NCBI RefSeq assembly: GCF_964340395.1
Contig: NC_135563.1
Coordinates: 15,584,151 to 15,648,150, forward strand
DNA: 64,000 nucleotides
Origin: Glandiceps talaboti
Taxonomy: Eukaryota; Hemichordata; Enteropneusta; Spengelidae
Reading direction: 5' to 3'
This document shows positions 55,301-64,000 of the stretch, in pieces. The notes under the pieces are model-generated. The model saw nothing but the letters and a program-made list of their open reading frames with translations. It searched no databases and had not been told where the DNA came from. Each line of letters begins with the position of its first letter. Position 1 is the first letter of the stretch. A program made the translations under genes and the position numbers.

Positions 55301-58300
55301 AATTCAGTAAATGTGAAAACAACATCATTTCTCCTTTACTCTTGATATGTAAATAATCAGAACTGTTGCTAGTAGCATGTAAGGGTTGTGAATAAACTCA
55401 TCTACGATACAATTCCAGTCCAGTGTTATTCATGCAAATCAAAGTATAGCGTAAACGATCTGAGTAAATTGAATTTCAGTCTTTTGACAATTACCAGGTA
55501 TAGAGTACGATTCACTTCTACACTGTTATTTCAAAACCAAATTATAATGGAACCGTTCTCCAAATGTGGCATTTGAGAAATAAACCATAATACATATATG
55601 AAATACATGAATTATCACCACTGCATCCAAAAGAAGTAGTTTTCAACTATGAAACATGATGAAATAATAAATCAATGACGTTTTTATTATCACTATCATA
55701 AATATTTTGTGTTTTGCTCTCTTTTCATGATTTGCTTTTTAGGAATAATTGCCTTGAAATAAACGTACACATGTGATGAAATCAATGAATAGCTAATCAC
55801 GGCACAGAAATGTTTGGAAATGTGCTTTCTCTTTTTCACCGTTTGCTCTACTGCCTCCCGTTGTCATGGCAACCCTGAGTAAAAGCTGAATCTACAGTCT
55901 GTAAAATCAACCTGCTGGTTGACCTACGACCTATGAGTGAGTCATGAACTAGTTTTTTTTGGAATGTAGCAAAGAACTAGTTTTAATACAGCGTTACACT
56001 TTAATTCAACTTGAATTCAGAATGGTGTTTGCAAGAATGCACTAAAAACTGGCCTCTTGTATTGCTTTGATTTTTGAAGTAGATTAAATGAAAATAATCA
56101 AAAAACTCTCCCTCGCTTATCTTAGTGTGTGACTGACTACTCTTCATAACGTGCAAATGAAATATAGCTACTACAAGAGCTGACAATTATTGCAGGTTTA
56201 CAACTACTCTTCCAAATTTATGTATTTCTATTATTATCCATGCAAGTGTTTTCATGAATCAGGAAAAGTACTCATAGTTTGCTGCTGGGATAATATATAT
56301 CTTTCGATACACCTCAGGTGAAAAATGCAATGACTCATCCTTCCCACTGAGACTTCAATATCTCATCACAACAACCCACTTCAGGTCTTTCAAAATGCCT
56401 CACTAACATCGTTCTGCTAGTTTTTCTCTCTCTTTCTTTATCTCTGTAATCAGTTGAGTGTCTACTTTTAACGACAACTCGGTGTAAAAATGCATTTATT
56501 CTTCAATTATAAAACGAATCATCTTACATCTTTCCTTATCCACATTCTAAGTTTAGTTATCCTAGGGTCGCTATGGTTATGGTATTACCCTGACAACGCT
56601 AATCCATCAGGCCATAGTTTGAATTACACATCGGATTACTATGAATAACGGTCCCTAGCAAAGTCATTTCCACACCTTGCATCCTTTTTCCCCTTTCCTC
56701 CATTTCTATACAAAGCATACAACAATGATCCCTCCCTGAATACAACATCACTCCGGATTATTAACGTTTCCTGATACGGAGATGGTTTTTTTCTCCATAA
56801 TTTCCCCCTGAAACTCTGACAATGCATTATTCACATACTTGGATATGCACTGGATACCATTCTAGCTAGGATTATACACAGAACACTGAGTGGGCTGGTA
56901 ATCACGTTATCTCCCCTGAGATGCAAGTCACTAAATGTCACCAACATCACCAGCCTGTAGATTAACAGGTTGAAATCACAAAAGATCAATGCAGTGCCAC
57001 TTGTATACACATATTCTACATCATAGCCACCGACAGTACTTACACCTATGCACACTGTCTTTAATATGGTATTTTAGTAAGACGAGAAAGAACTACATGG
57101 GAGGGTAATCTCAACCAACAACATATACATTTAACAGTAAACTGCTCTTAAATATTTAGCATGTAGTAAAGTTAAAATGCCTATTTTCTTTTATTCATAG
57201 ACCTGTATTAATCTCCTTAATGGACCAATTCTGTGCTGGCAAAGCTATTTATGTTCACTGTGTTTCGAAATAACCAATTGAAACTAGAAATGTGAAGATT
57301 TTTACTTACATTTACTCTATTTATTCACACAGCAATTCAATTTCCATGCATTCAATTAATTAAAGGCCAATAATTCAATTCAAGGTGTGTGCATGAGTGT
57401 TATCTTATCAGTGGAGCCATAAATATTACAGGATTATTTTTTGTTTTGGACCAACTTTTGCTATAGCTAAATCTAGTACCTATATACGCACCATGGTCAT
57501 CTAGTCTCTATCATCTCCACCGTGTAGTCAAATAGATTTCACTAGCACAGAAGTCCATTTTTACCACCACCAACAGCGTTAGTTTATGCTATTGGAGGAT
57601 TGATATAAAACGTGATGTTATTGGGTCCACACTTTCAAACTGGAGGTTGAGTTTGTAGTAAAACTGAATGAAGTAACCAATTACAACCACCTGTCAATTT
57701 ATGATGGCATACACCTGACATGCACTGACTGTTCCATCCCTTTCCACATACACATGGCCACCTAATGTACACATACATACGATACCCCCCCCACCCCACC
57801 CCCATTCTCTCAAGTAAAGCATTGCACTTAATAATATTATATAGTCAAACCAAATATCGGGTTGATTTATAGTGATATACACACAAATAAACCCCCCCCC
57901 CCCCTCCCTAATCCATGCACTGATGCAGTGGACTATGCAATTATGACAAATACTAGTAGTCCAAACTTTGGGGTCTATTTTCAATGACAGAAATCTATCA
58001 ATGGTTCACAGTTCATGAATTGATATTTCAATGCCCCCTTTGACTTACCCTGAGAACATGTCAGTAGTAGTAAAAGTGTACAATATTATTGAATGGAAGA
58101 GGTTTTGTAAAAGTTGTACATATCATTTCAGTCTCAATATCCACAGCATTTTACCTCATGCTAGAGGGTCAAAATAGAACAAGAAGATCAACTTTTATTT
58201 TCACGAACCTAATGCACTGAATGTGGAACTCTGGTAACAGAGACTACATCTGGTAAAACTTGTACAGATTTCCACACCATTATGTTGAGGAACCCTAATA

Positions 58301-59632
58301 AAGTACTTGGAGAATTCAGGTAGGTGATATATACCTACTGTTCCTTAATTACAACAACACTGTAACTTTTACTTTTATATTAAATAATAAATTTGAAATG
58401 TGACATCTTTCATTATTTCCCTTTCTCCTTTTAATACACAGATAGCCAATATGTTGAGTGCTGGAGATGACATTTACTAGGTGTGAAGTTGACAAATTTC
58501 TGAGAATTTTTTTGTTCAAGGTGTGAGTGCACACCTACTTGAAGTGTTGGTTCTTGTTGAACATGATTATCTGCTTCAGATTCTTTTTTATCACATTACA
58601 AACAATAGAATTTCTATGAAAAACTAAAGAGCATAACTAGAAGACAATGCAATGAATTACCATATTACAGTATCTAATAGCTGATGACAATTCAAACATG
58701 GTTACCTAGCAACCATGTGGAGCAGCATCTTTATGGATGCCTATGAGTTGCCAGGAAGTACTTATTAACAAATGGTCTTTACATGACAGAGTATTCATAC
58801 TGAGGTATGATTTTTATTTAACTTCTCAAAAAGGTGTTAAAATTTATCATTTGAATTAAAGCACTCAATATCATTTCAAGTATTTCTATCTCATTCTGTA
58901 TTCATGACACTAAAAAATCAAAGAAGCCTGAGGTTGCTCTAAATGAGCATAGGTAATCATTTCCTATTAACAAATTAAAATGATTGAATACACAAGAGTC
59001 AACAGTATTAACGCTATTACCAGCCGTACTATGACACAGTTTCTGTTTTCATTTGATTCCAAAATCCAATTTTATAATATCAAAATCTAATTTACTTTGT
59101 TTACATATATGCAATCAATACAGGAAATCGCTAGTACATAAATATTTACCAACGCTGATTTCTAGTTTTCTCAGAAAAGTATGAAGTCATTAAATGAAGC
59201 ATGTGAGCTATCAACTTTGCACCCTATGAATATTCATTTTACGTTATTGGGCAAAAGACAACTACATGCACACCTATTTCAAAGTTCAAAGTTCAGTTCT
59301 ATATTTGGCAGCAATGACCAATATTTGAGATGACTCTCTAAATTGCAATCAATATTTCACTGTAATTGAATGATTTTGATTTATTGGTGAAGTGTTTGTC
59401 TAGTATCATAAGGGGTGAATCATATGTGATACATATATGTGTAGTAATTTATTATCTACATTAGTTCATTCTTACTCACACTCAAAGTCACCATCACGTC
59501 ATTATTGTCAACAAAAAGACGATAGTTCACAACATTCCTTAGTTCAAGCAACAAACTGCTGTACTGTCCCTGTTCAATGTTACAGAACATGATGTTGTAT
59601 CGGACTTTGGTGCTAAACAAATTCTTCTTCTC

Positions 59633-59665
<33 letters not shown>

Positions 59666-62600
59666 CTGATTGATTGATTGATTGATTGATTGAAACAAGG
59701 TCTGAAACTTTCAATACATGTGTGTAGAGACTTAACTCACTTCAAACAACAGTCTAGAACTTGACATAATTAGACTTAACTTACTTCAAGGGATCTGGTC
59801 TAGAACTTAACATACTGTGACTTTGCTTAATTCAAGTGACTTGTCTATAACTTGAAATATTACTTTAAGTGACTTGATCTAGAGCCATCTAGAGGGACTT
59901 ACAATTGCCTTAGTCTAGAATTTGACATCAATGGGCTTTACTTACTTCAAGTGACTTAATTTAGGACTTGACAATGACTTAACTTTTAATACTTCAAGTG
60001 ACTTGGTCTAGAGGGTCTTACAGTTGACTTTGTCACTAACTTTAACTTTTGTCATTAACTTTTCTAGGGTGTTTAATTACTTTAATGAGTAGATTGGTCC
60101 AGAATTTTAAATACAGGACTTAACTCATTTCAAATGACTTGGTCTATGACTAGTCACTTGGTCTAGAACTTGACATAGAGCAGCTTGATTCACTTGATTT
60201 GCAATGATGTATGTTGACTTTACTTTCATATAAAGGGAACTTCAACCTTCCTACTCACTATCACATGTTCTAATTAATGCAGGACATCGACACAACTTTC
60301 ACCTGTCTTCAAAAATATTACATAAACGTTGAGTGATGTTATGTAAGGTTTAAAAACAAACACATTCTATCTTTATAGATACTGCATCTGCATGGCAGGT
60401 AAAACCAATTACTAAGAACGATTAGGCATGCTTCAATGAATGGAATGAATTATTGTATATTTTGTATATAAAGTTATTGTGTTCATGACAACCTGTACTT
60501 TTCTTAGTGTTTGAATACTACAACCTCATCTCATCATTTGTAATAAACATAGTTAGCTCAAACTTATTCAAAGTATATCAAGCACTGGATATATGTATTA
60601 CACACTAATACAATCTGCACTGTCTGATATGTTATTCAGCCCAGAGACTTTTCATGGTTATAATCAGCTATCATTTAAACCATCATGGAATACTACTCAG
60701 TATTGTCAAGCCTAACAGCCTAGTCTAGAGGCTATCCATGGCTTCAATCCTCTGCAATCTCTCTCTCTCTGAGATAGTGATCAAAGAGAATTGAAGCTAT
60801 GGAAGAGATCAGAGAAGATTGAGGCCATGGATAGCCTCTAGACTAAACAGTCTCTGAGTAGTGTGTTGTCACGATTTGACTTTATTAGTTGGAGGGGTAG
60901 GCTGAGTAGAGTGTAGGATATACACTGTACCATTCAGCACTACATAGTTAATTTCCATGAGTGTTGGCTGATAGATAGAGTGGCACAACATGTCACATCT
61001 TACAGACTAGGGCCACACGGCTTATAAGTTTAATACCCCAACATAGATGAATTATCATTTGAAGAGTTGAGAAAGGACTACTGCAAAAAAGGACCAAAAA
61101 TAACATTGTACTGACTTACCATCAACTGTTTTCTTGAGTTCTACAACTTCAAGATTATCTTGACTATCATCATCATCATCATCCAATGAGATATCCAGTA
61201 CTTTGACATCAACATTTGCTTTCATCAAAATTGCCTGACTTTTCCTCTTGATGTCTTTGTTTTCCTTCACTACCTGTGGAAAAATAATATCAGTAAAATC
61301 ACATTTAAACTAATCAGACGATATCTGTTGTCAACAGAAACCTTATATTTGCAATGTCTGTCTGTCTGTCTGTCTGTCCATCCATCCCTCCATATCAGTC
61401 CGTCCGTCTCCCTGTACACCTTTGACTGTCCACCTGGTACTAGTAAGTTTTGGCCTAAGTTACAAAACCCAAGTCACTAGCCTGGAGTCCGGTATTAAAA
61501 GTGGAGAGTTTTGGCTCTCACTTTCTGAATGGGTGAGAGCAAAAAATCCCTATAGAACTGGACTCTAGAAATATGCTATAAACATATAATTATGGTAAGT
61601 CATGGGGGGGGGGGGGGATATAGGTAAAATTTCATTTCCTCTAAAATCAATCTCAGTTTTGGAGGGGATCCCTGGTAGAACTTAGAAGTCAAGGGGTACC
61701 AAAACATCTCAGATGCCATATAGTAAATTTAAAAACATTTAAGGAGTCTGATCAGAGATATCTGTACAGTCTGTAATTTGATATAACACAAGGAGAGACC
61801 AAATCAAGGGATTCTTGAAAACAACAACGAAATAGACATACTACTCATTCAGATTCTATCAATGCTGTTCTGGTCAATTGGTCCTTATTTCCTCACAATG
61901 ATTATGTACCTAAACCTTACTATTAATTCCAAAACTACTCTCTTTCTCTGAATTCAAATTATATACCTCAATACATTCAATATGTATCTGAGCCAAAAAA
62001 AAGCCATGCATATATTTCTTACAATATAATTCAATTTTGAATATAAATTTATTCTGCAACGATTTTTGTGCATAAAATACACTTGAGGATTCTGTAACTT
62101 TTTGAACACATCAACCCAAAACCAAACAAGGTCATTTCAAATAATATTTCATCTAGTGAGATTTCCCATGTGACTTGGAAAACATATCAAACCAATCGTT
62201 TATACAAAATATTACAACATTTGTTAAATGTTAAATACCAGAGTAATCCCATTGCTAACAATGTTGAGGTAAGTGAATATACAACATTCAACAAAATTTT
62301 TTGACTATAAATTAAGCAATGCTCTAAATTACCAAAAATATTGTGAGAATGACTTCATGGACTCTGGGGTTCATACTTAGTAATGAAAATTTCTACTCGC
62401 AGTCAAACAATTTTGAAAAGCAAATCCCAAAATGTTGATGACATCTTGTCAACATCGTCAAGTATGTACTACATTTAACGTTTACATTTTTACATTTTAC
62501 TTTCGAGACATGCAACAATAGCCCACTGTAATAATACGATGTTGATGAGAAGTCGGCAAAATTAGGAATTTTCTTCCTAGAAATTTTTTGACCGAGTGAG

Positions 62601-63460
62601 TCGAAATTGTCACCAAAAATATTGTATATCAACACTAACAGTTAATATTTGCCACAGAACTGTTTTTGAGTCTGGAACAAAAATAAGTACAAACTGATTA
62701 AATTCTTTTGCTGTTAAAAATCTGAATTAATTTCACTTTTTCTGATGCATTAAAACATTGATAGTTATATTGTTCTGCATGGAAATATCAAAACATTAAA
62801 TTATAAATGGTCTTGAATTTTATGCATTAAATGACATCAATGGTCACTTGCACTTTTTACAAGAGACTGAAAATAAAATATTTTCAGGGCTAATTTCAGT
62901 GAGTTTGTTATTTATAAGTGATATTGTTACTCCATGGATTTACAGTTCATCAAGACACTGAATTATACAGTCTTGAATTTTATGCATCAATTTGATCAAA
63001 TGACAATGGTTGCTTTCACTTTCTACATGAAGCTAAAAATAAAACAGTTTCTCAGATAATCCTGGTGAGTTTGTTCTTTATATATGATGCTAAAACATTA
63101 AATATAATATTATGATAGAAATGAAAGTAGTTTAATATGTGTGTAATCTGATAACAAGGCATAAACACTCCTATTTCATAGTATCATACTCACACAGCCC
63201 ATGCATGCACACAATATATACAATACAAAGACTTCAACTCATTGAAATTCATGGGAGACCCTCAGAGGCTATCTAAGGTCACACTGTCGCTGTAGTACTA
63301 TTGTTAGAAATGTTGACAATAAAATATCCAGTCAGTGTCACATTTTAGTGGTGTAAATCCCATCACTATACCTTACAAAAAGATTAACTGCAATTTACTT
63401 CCGTGTACAACAAATTGAAGCAAAGAAAGCCTGCATTACCTGTAACTTCAATCCATTCAT
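21352..63460 (-). CDS. SHTN1: Shootin-1 homologue, 13 exons, predicted 533-residue short form
   Basis: In vertebrates shootin-1 is a cytoplasmic growth-cone protein that links actin retrograde flow, through cortactin, to the adhesion molecule L1, with PAK1 phosphorylation strengthening the coupling. Thirteen - strand exons (63460-63440, 61273-61120, 51653-51535, 50534-50453, 49872-49790, 48487-48341, 46603-46450, 24984-24885, 24400-24339, 23860-23781, 23292-23227, 22984-22821, 21721-21352) join in phase with GT-AG borders. Approximate layout: coiled coil 1-280 interrupted by an Asp run at 38-43; 13 prolines at 270-282; NEMINRIKKG at 319-328; MERLRRQRLK about 375-385; PPPPPR at 438-443; four tyrosines at 494, 505, 516 and 530; C-terminus YQTV. 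The order matches human shootin-1 (631 residues) from its KENK-KRIS region onward. The first exon supplies only MNGLKLQ, so the usual first ~90 residues are absent from this model; longer forms may start beyond base 64000. Homology call is strong; the start is uncertain. Confidence 0.88.
21908..22340. repeat. Foldback element with ~190-bp inverted arms
   Basis: The left arm begins GGGAACACCACTGCAGGAAA. Read on the other strand, the right arm begins TGGGAATGCCATTCCAGGAA. Both continue in parallel for nearly 200 bases, through AATAGAGACATTTTCATAAA and GGGAGATAGCAGAAAT, with scattered mismatches. The centre is a short unpaired loop. It fits a non-autonomous foldback transposon or MITE. No coding capacity. 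Confidence 0.8.
22821..22984 (-). CDS. SHTN1: Shootin-1 exon: MERLRRQRLK segment
   Basis: It has 54 codons plus two bases, from NNLKKKQMIND to SPLPEAPR. LMERLRRQRLKTDGDVSE aligns with human ELERILRRRKVTAEADSS. The acceptor has an uninterrupted T-tract. Confidence 0.88.
23227..23292 (-). CDS. SHTN1: Shootin-1 exon: DSEAFQELGVML
   Basis: It has 22 codons, phase 0 at both ends, acceptor ctacag and donor gtaggt. DSEAFQELGVML aligns with human ESAVDELKGIL. Confidence 0.85.
23436..23605. mobile_element. MITE-like repeat family A, shortened copy
   Basis: It contains TTGAGCTTGTGCGACATTGC, a G-rich AGGGGGAGGG segment and an inverse of the GATGTAAACTATG part of the other copies, with the interior lost. 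Confidence 0.55.
23781..23860 (-). CDS. SHTN1: Shootin-1 exon: NEMINRIKKG block
   Basis: It has two leading bases and 26 codons. AINEMINRIKKGVPLKSV matches human AVEEMMDRIKKGVHLRPV, the most diagnostic block of the family. Donor gtaagt. Confidence 0.93.
24339..24400 (-). CDS. SHTN1: Shootin-1 exon: basic segment after the proline run
   Basis: 62 nt encode ALRAVIGKKKRGTPASVKPL between split codons (Ser before, Ile after). Acceptor tccacag, donor gtgagt. It corresponds to human SMIRKRSHPSGSG. Confidence 0.88.
24885..24984 (-). CDS. SHTN1: Shootin-1 exon: end of coiled coil and 13-proline run
   Basis: Leading TA joins the previous A to make Ile; 32 codons and two bases follow. KKLERDLEKALLKPI is followed by 13 consecutive prolines and INPL. 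This matches the human PPPPP...NPIRSL segment. Such runs bind EVH1, SH3 and profilin-type partners. Confidence 0.93.
25208..25222 (+). promoter_or_regulatory. CTCF-like motif in shootin-1 intron
   Basis: CCATAGAGGGCGCTG fits the extended CTCF consensus, including the GGGCGC part. Confidence 0.35.
27675..27718. repeat. Partial copy of the TAGTCTAGAGGCTATCC repeat
   Basis: TCTAGTCTAGGGGCTATCAA is followed by CCATGGATAGCC, a collapsed version of the hairpin at 60719-60848. Confidence 0.5.
27845..28240. mobile_element. MITE-like repeat family A, copy 1
   Basis: This copy shares long stretches with 50092-50422, including CACACCACTAC, ACACAGAAGCTGTTATCA, TGATGCCAGA and TTATTGAGCTTGTG. Its right end, GACATTGTGCGATCATCC, is the inverse of the left end of the 50092 copy, so the family has terminal inverted repeats. 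No transposase. Confidence 0.65.
33505..33610. repeat. Two-copy tandem duplication
   Basis: CCAGCTTAGGATTCACATTG followed by GGGATGAATTTC occurs twice about 60 bases apart, with GATATCT before each. Confidence 0.8.
34980..35055. repeat. GGTTACCC dispersed repeat, copy 1
   Basis: TTGGTTCCGGTTACCCAACC is followed by CACCTAG, TTTTCACTGCCGACCCT and a T-run. It closely matches 45985-46065. Confidence 0.6.
38220..38285. repeat. (GATA)n imperfect microsatellite
   Basis: GATAGATAGATAGATAG and interrupted relatives; degenerate GATA/GGAT words continue to about 38470. Confidence 0.8.
39670..40105. repeat. Candidate MITE with AAAACG-rich termini
   Basis: The block is unusually rich in AAAACG and CpG. 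GAGATGACAAAAACG near the left end roughly mirrors TTTGTTTGACAACG on the right, and GTGTTTTCATG/CACATGAAAATG pairs lie inward. The pairing is imperfect, so the edges are approximate. Confidence 0.4.
40985..41430. repeat. Degenerate ~85-bp tandem repeat
   Basis: Repeated AT-rich parts include AATTATTT/ATTATTTAAT, TCATCATG/CACGATATA, and AAAATTC-AGATTTT. Divergence is high. Confidence 0.4.
42787..42840. repeat. Perfect-arm palindrome TAGTTTGATCAGTTA
   Basis: TAGTTTGATCAGTTAGTGAG faces ACTCATTAACTGATCAAACT, read on the other strand with one mismatch. Related words recur to about 43015. Confidence 0.75.
43260..43502. repeat. Degenerate ~60-bp tandem repeat
   Basis: TGTCAGAAACA-like, GTACAAAA and TTTACCAACGTTT words recur in order about four times. 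Confidence 0.55.
45018..45059 (+). repeat. GGGGGT repeat, G-quadruplex-prone
   Basis: More than five runs of three or more G, separated by single T or GA. On the shootin-1 transcript strand this is C-rich. Confidence 0.85.
45985..46065. repeat. GGTTACCC dispersed repeat, copy 2
   Basis: TTGGTTCTGGTTACCCGATC is followed by CCACCTAG and TTTTTCACTGCCGAACCT. It is in the same orientation as copy 1 and preceded by an A-run in both. Confidence 0.6.
46326..46433. repeat. Compound (CA)n-(CTCA)n-(CT)n microsatellite
   Basis: About 25 CA units, then TCAC words, then about 17 CT units. The tract ends only about 16 bases from the donor of a shootin-1 exon. Confidence 0.95.
46450..46603 (-). CDS. SHTN1: Shootin-1 coiled-coil exon
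   Basis: It has 51 codons plus one base, IKELKEELESS... to ...TIHEMEAK, aligned with human VKELEEQLENE. The donor gtaagt lies next to the dinucleotide repeat at 46326-46433. The following intron is 21.5 kb. Confidence 0.9.
47063..47355. repeat. 165-bp direct duplication
   Basis: CACAAAAATGAAATGTGAAA starts at 47063 and again at 47228. Both copies run through ATGTAAACGACT, GAGTTTCACCTTGTCTCATT and ACTACGTGGGAGT. Confidence 0.85.
48341..48487 (-). CDS. SHTN1: Shootin-1 coiled-coil exon with KRQS
   Basis: It has 49 codons in phase 0 at both ends. AMKRQSSILM aligns with human KLKRQSHLLL, which contains Ser249, the second PAK1 site. The rest is a Glu/Lys/Leu coiled coil. Donor gtgaaa is weak but in frame. 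Confidence 0.9.
49790..49872 (-). CDS. SHTN1: Shootin-1 coiled-coil exon
   Basis: It has two leading bases and 27 codons, YQELEELKQKYEKEQVLREE then AEKYAAK. It aligns with human YEEMQVNLELEKDLRKKAE. Acceptor ctgtag, donor gtaaga. Confidence 0.9.
50092..50422. mobile_element. MITE-like repeat family A, copy 2
   Basis: It begins GGACGATTGCACAATGTCGC and ends CGCTTATTGAGCTTGTG, about 30 bases short of a shootin-1 splice donor. The interior matches 27845-28240. Confidence 0.65.
50453..50534 (-). CDS. SHTN1: Shootin-1 coiled-coil exon
   Basis: It has 27 codons plus one base (YEQERTEHQMSKQLL...), with acceptor ctacag and donor gtactg. It corresponds to the human SEVLEQRKVLEK region. A MITE-like repeat ends about 30 bases beyond the donor. 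Confidence 0.85.
51535..51653 (-). CDS. SHTN1: Shootin-1 coiled-coil exon
   Basis: It has two leading bases plus 39 codons, beginning LREQLIKCKQELLEV and ending EKFNAQ. The heptad-like pattern is rich in Glu and Leu. The leading AT joins the preceding G to make Asp. It aligns with the human KQIKELRDQI... segment. Confidence 0.88.
59633..59692. repeat. (ATTG)n microsatellite
   Basis: Tandem GATT/ATTG with one GGCTGATT interruption. Confidence 0.9.
59728..60200. repeat. Degenerate tandem repeat with CTTCAAGTGACTTGGTCTAG
   Basis: Words such as ACTTCAAGTGACTTGGTCTA and GAACTTGACATA recur roughly every 50-65 bases in eight or so units. Confidence 0.7.
60719..60848. repeat. Hairpin repeat, TAGTCTAGAGGCTATCCATGG arms
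   Basis: The sequence reads TAGTCTAGAGGCTATCCATG near 60721 and the same on the other strand near 60845, with further pairing inward. A partial copy lies at 27675-27718. It is probably a small MITE. Confidence 0.7.
60950..61015. repeat. GGCGCCCTC family relic
   Basis: TGTTGGCTGATAGATAGAGT is followed by GGCACAACATG and ATCTTACAGACT, the downstream half of the family. Confidence 0.5.
61120..61273 (-). CDS. SHTN1: Shootin-1 exon: KENKDIKRKS and aspartate run
   Basis: Borders are ccacag acceptor and gtaagt donor. It has 51 codons plus one base. KENKDIKRKS aligns with human KENKTLKRIS (Ser101, a PAK1 site). The following six aspartates (GAT codons) correspond to the acidic INIDDEDS segment. Confidence 0.9.
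61274..63439 (-). other. Shootin-1 first intron
   Basis: No exon was recognised. It holds a TGTC microsatellite (61349-61385) and a G-run at 61604-61618. Confidence 0.7.
61349..61385. repeat. (TGTC)n/(CATC)n microsatellite
   Basis: TGTCTGTCTGTCTGTCTGTC followed by CCATCCATCC. Confidence 0.85.
63440..63460 (-). CDS. SHTN1: Candidate alternative first coding exon of shootin-1 (MNGLKLQ)
   Basis: ATG at 63460-63458 is followed by six codons and a GTAATG donor, in phase 0 with the next exon. An in-frame TAA sits two codons before the ATG, and no acceptor is visible just upstream, so this reads as a first exon. Upstream out-of-frame ATGs in the proposed leader lower the confidence. It joins to VVKENKDIKRKS, giving a form that begins just before the first PAK1-site counterpart. 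Confidence 0.5.
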
Positions 63461-64000
63461 TTTTTACCGTCGTGTGGATGAGTGGTTCACGTACGTACAC
63501 AATCCTCACTAAACAATGAGCTCGGCTATTTTCTCAAAATTAATCTCATTTGCGAGATTAGCAACGATGGAATGTTTCTATGCATATAAGAACGGACATA
63601 ATTCATTCTTCCTTAGCTGTCTGCTCTTTATGGCAAATTACACTCATTATCCCGGATAACAAAGACATCATATTAGCACCTCTTCAGGAAGAGAAAATAT
63701 GAAATTGACGCGGCAAATTTATAAGCTTCGATAAATAAGGTTCTCGAGCTCTCTCAATGAATCATACTCTGGGATGAAATTAATAGAGACGAAAAAATAG
63801 TGTATACTGTCTGCATCAATGTCTGCCAATCAGATGCTCCGTCGAGGTACTATCCATCACAATTCACAATGAAATGAACAAAGGCAGTTTTCTATAAATT
63901 TGTGTTTTGACTGTCACTCCTGGCATTATTGCATTCTTAGAGATCAATACCGCAGAACTGAAACTCTTTGTAGTGAGAATGCTGTAGGCACTGAAATACG
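63461..64000 (-). other. Proposed leader and upstream region of the short shootin-1 form
   Basis: It contains the TATA-like box and scattered CpGs. No canonical N-terminal shootin exon was seen, so longer isoforms would start past the window end. Confidence 0.4.
63718..63723 (-). promoter_or_regulatory. TATA-like box upstream of candidate shootin-1 first exon
   Basis: The - strand reads TATAAATTTG about 260 bases upstream of the MNGLKLQ start codon. The surrounding 63460-63850 has more CpG than the nearby introns, as promoters often do. It supports, but does not prove, a start site near 63690. Confidence 0.3.

Larger units (their letters stand above)
51654..61119 (-). other. Shootin-1 intron of 9.5 kb
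   Basis: No exon or nested gene was recognised. Contents are C-rich tracts at 57785-57806 and 57892-57904, an ATTG microsatellite at 59633-59692, a degenerate ~60-bp tandem repeat at about 59728-60200, a hairpin repeat at 60719-60848 and a GGCGCCCTC-family relic near 60880-61015. Confidence 0.7.

Overview
The window is animal nuclear DNA: AT-rich, full of microsatellites and small palindromic repeats, with short coding exons set in long introns with GT-AG borders. No bacterial or phage features were seen. The two recognisable proteins and the intron style suggest a bilaterian invertebrate. A marine deuterostome such as a hemichordate would fit, but the species cannot be fixed from the sequence.

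Left part (1 to about 12.7 kb), + strand: the last three coding exons of a Polycomb RING-finger gene of the PCGF3 type (920-1146, 1792-1872, 3899-3943). They encode the acidic linker and the C-terminal ubiquitin-like RAWUL domain. The RING-encoding part lies before the window. After the stop come several kilobases of repeat-bearing sequence without recognisable exons. This is probably a long 3' UTR plus downstream DNA, with poly(A) signals as far as 12681.

Centre (about 12.8-13.7 kb): a stretch with more CpG than its surroundings, lying between the two convergent genes. It may be a promoter of an unknown transcript.

Right part (13.7-64 kb), - strand: one gene fills the rest of the window. 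Thirteen exons between 63460 and 21352 join in phase into a predicted 533-residue shootin-1 (SHTN1) homologue: coiled coil, a run of 13 prolines, a conserved NEMINRIKKG block, and a tyrosine-rich tail ending in a PDZ-ligand-like QTV. Shootin-1 is known from vertebrates as a clutch protein that couples actin flow to cell adhesion in axon growth cones. Both serines that PAK1 phosphorylates in the human protein have counterparts here. The first exon found here makes a form without the usual N-terminal ~90 residues. It may be an alternative promoter, with canonical 5' exons beyond the window.

The introns carry at least five small repeat families: two MITE-like families with inverted termini, a ~430-bp foldback, a GGCGCCCTC family and a GGTTACCC family. 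They also hold minisatellites and CTCF-like sites. No transposase, reverse transcriptase, CRISPR array, tRNA or rRNA was recognised. I did not find evidence for a wholly new multi-gene system. The most interesting signals are the derived shootin-1 tail, the short shootin-1 first exon, and the repeat families carrying candidate regulatory motifs.
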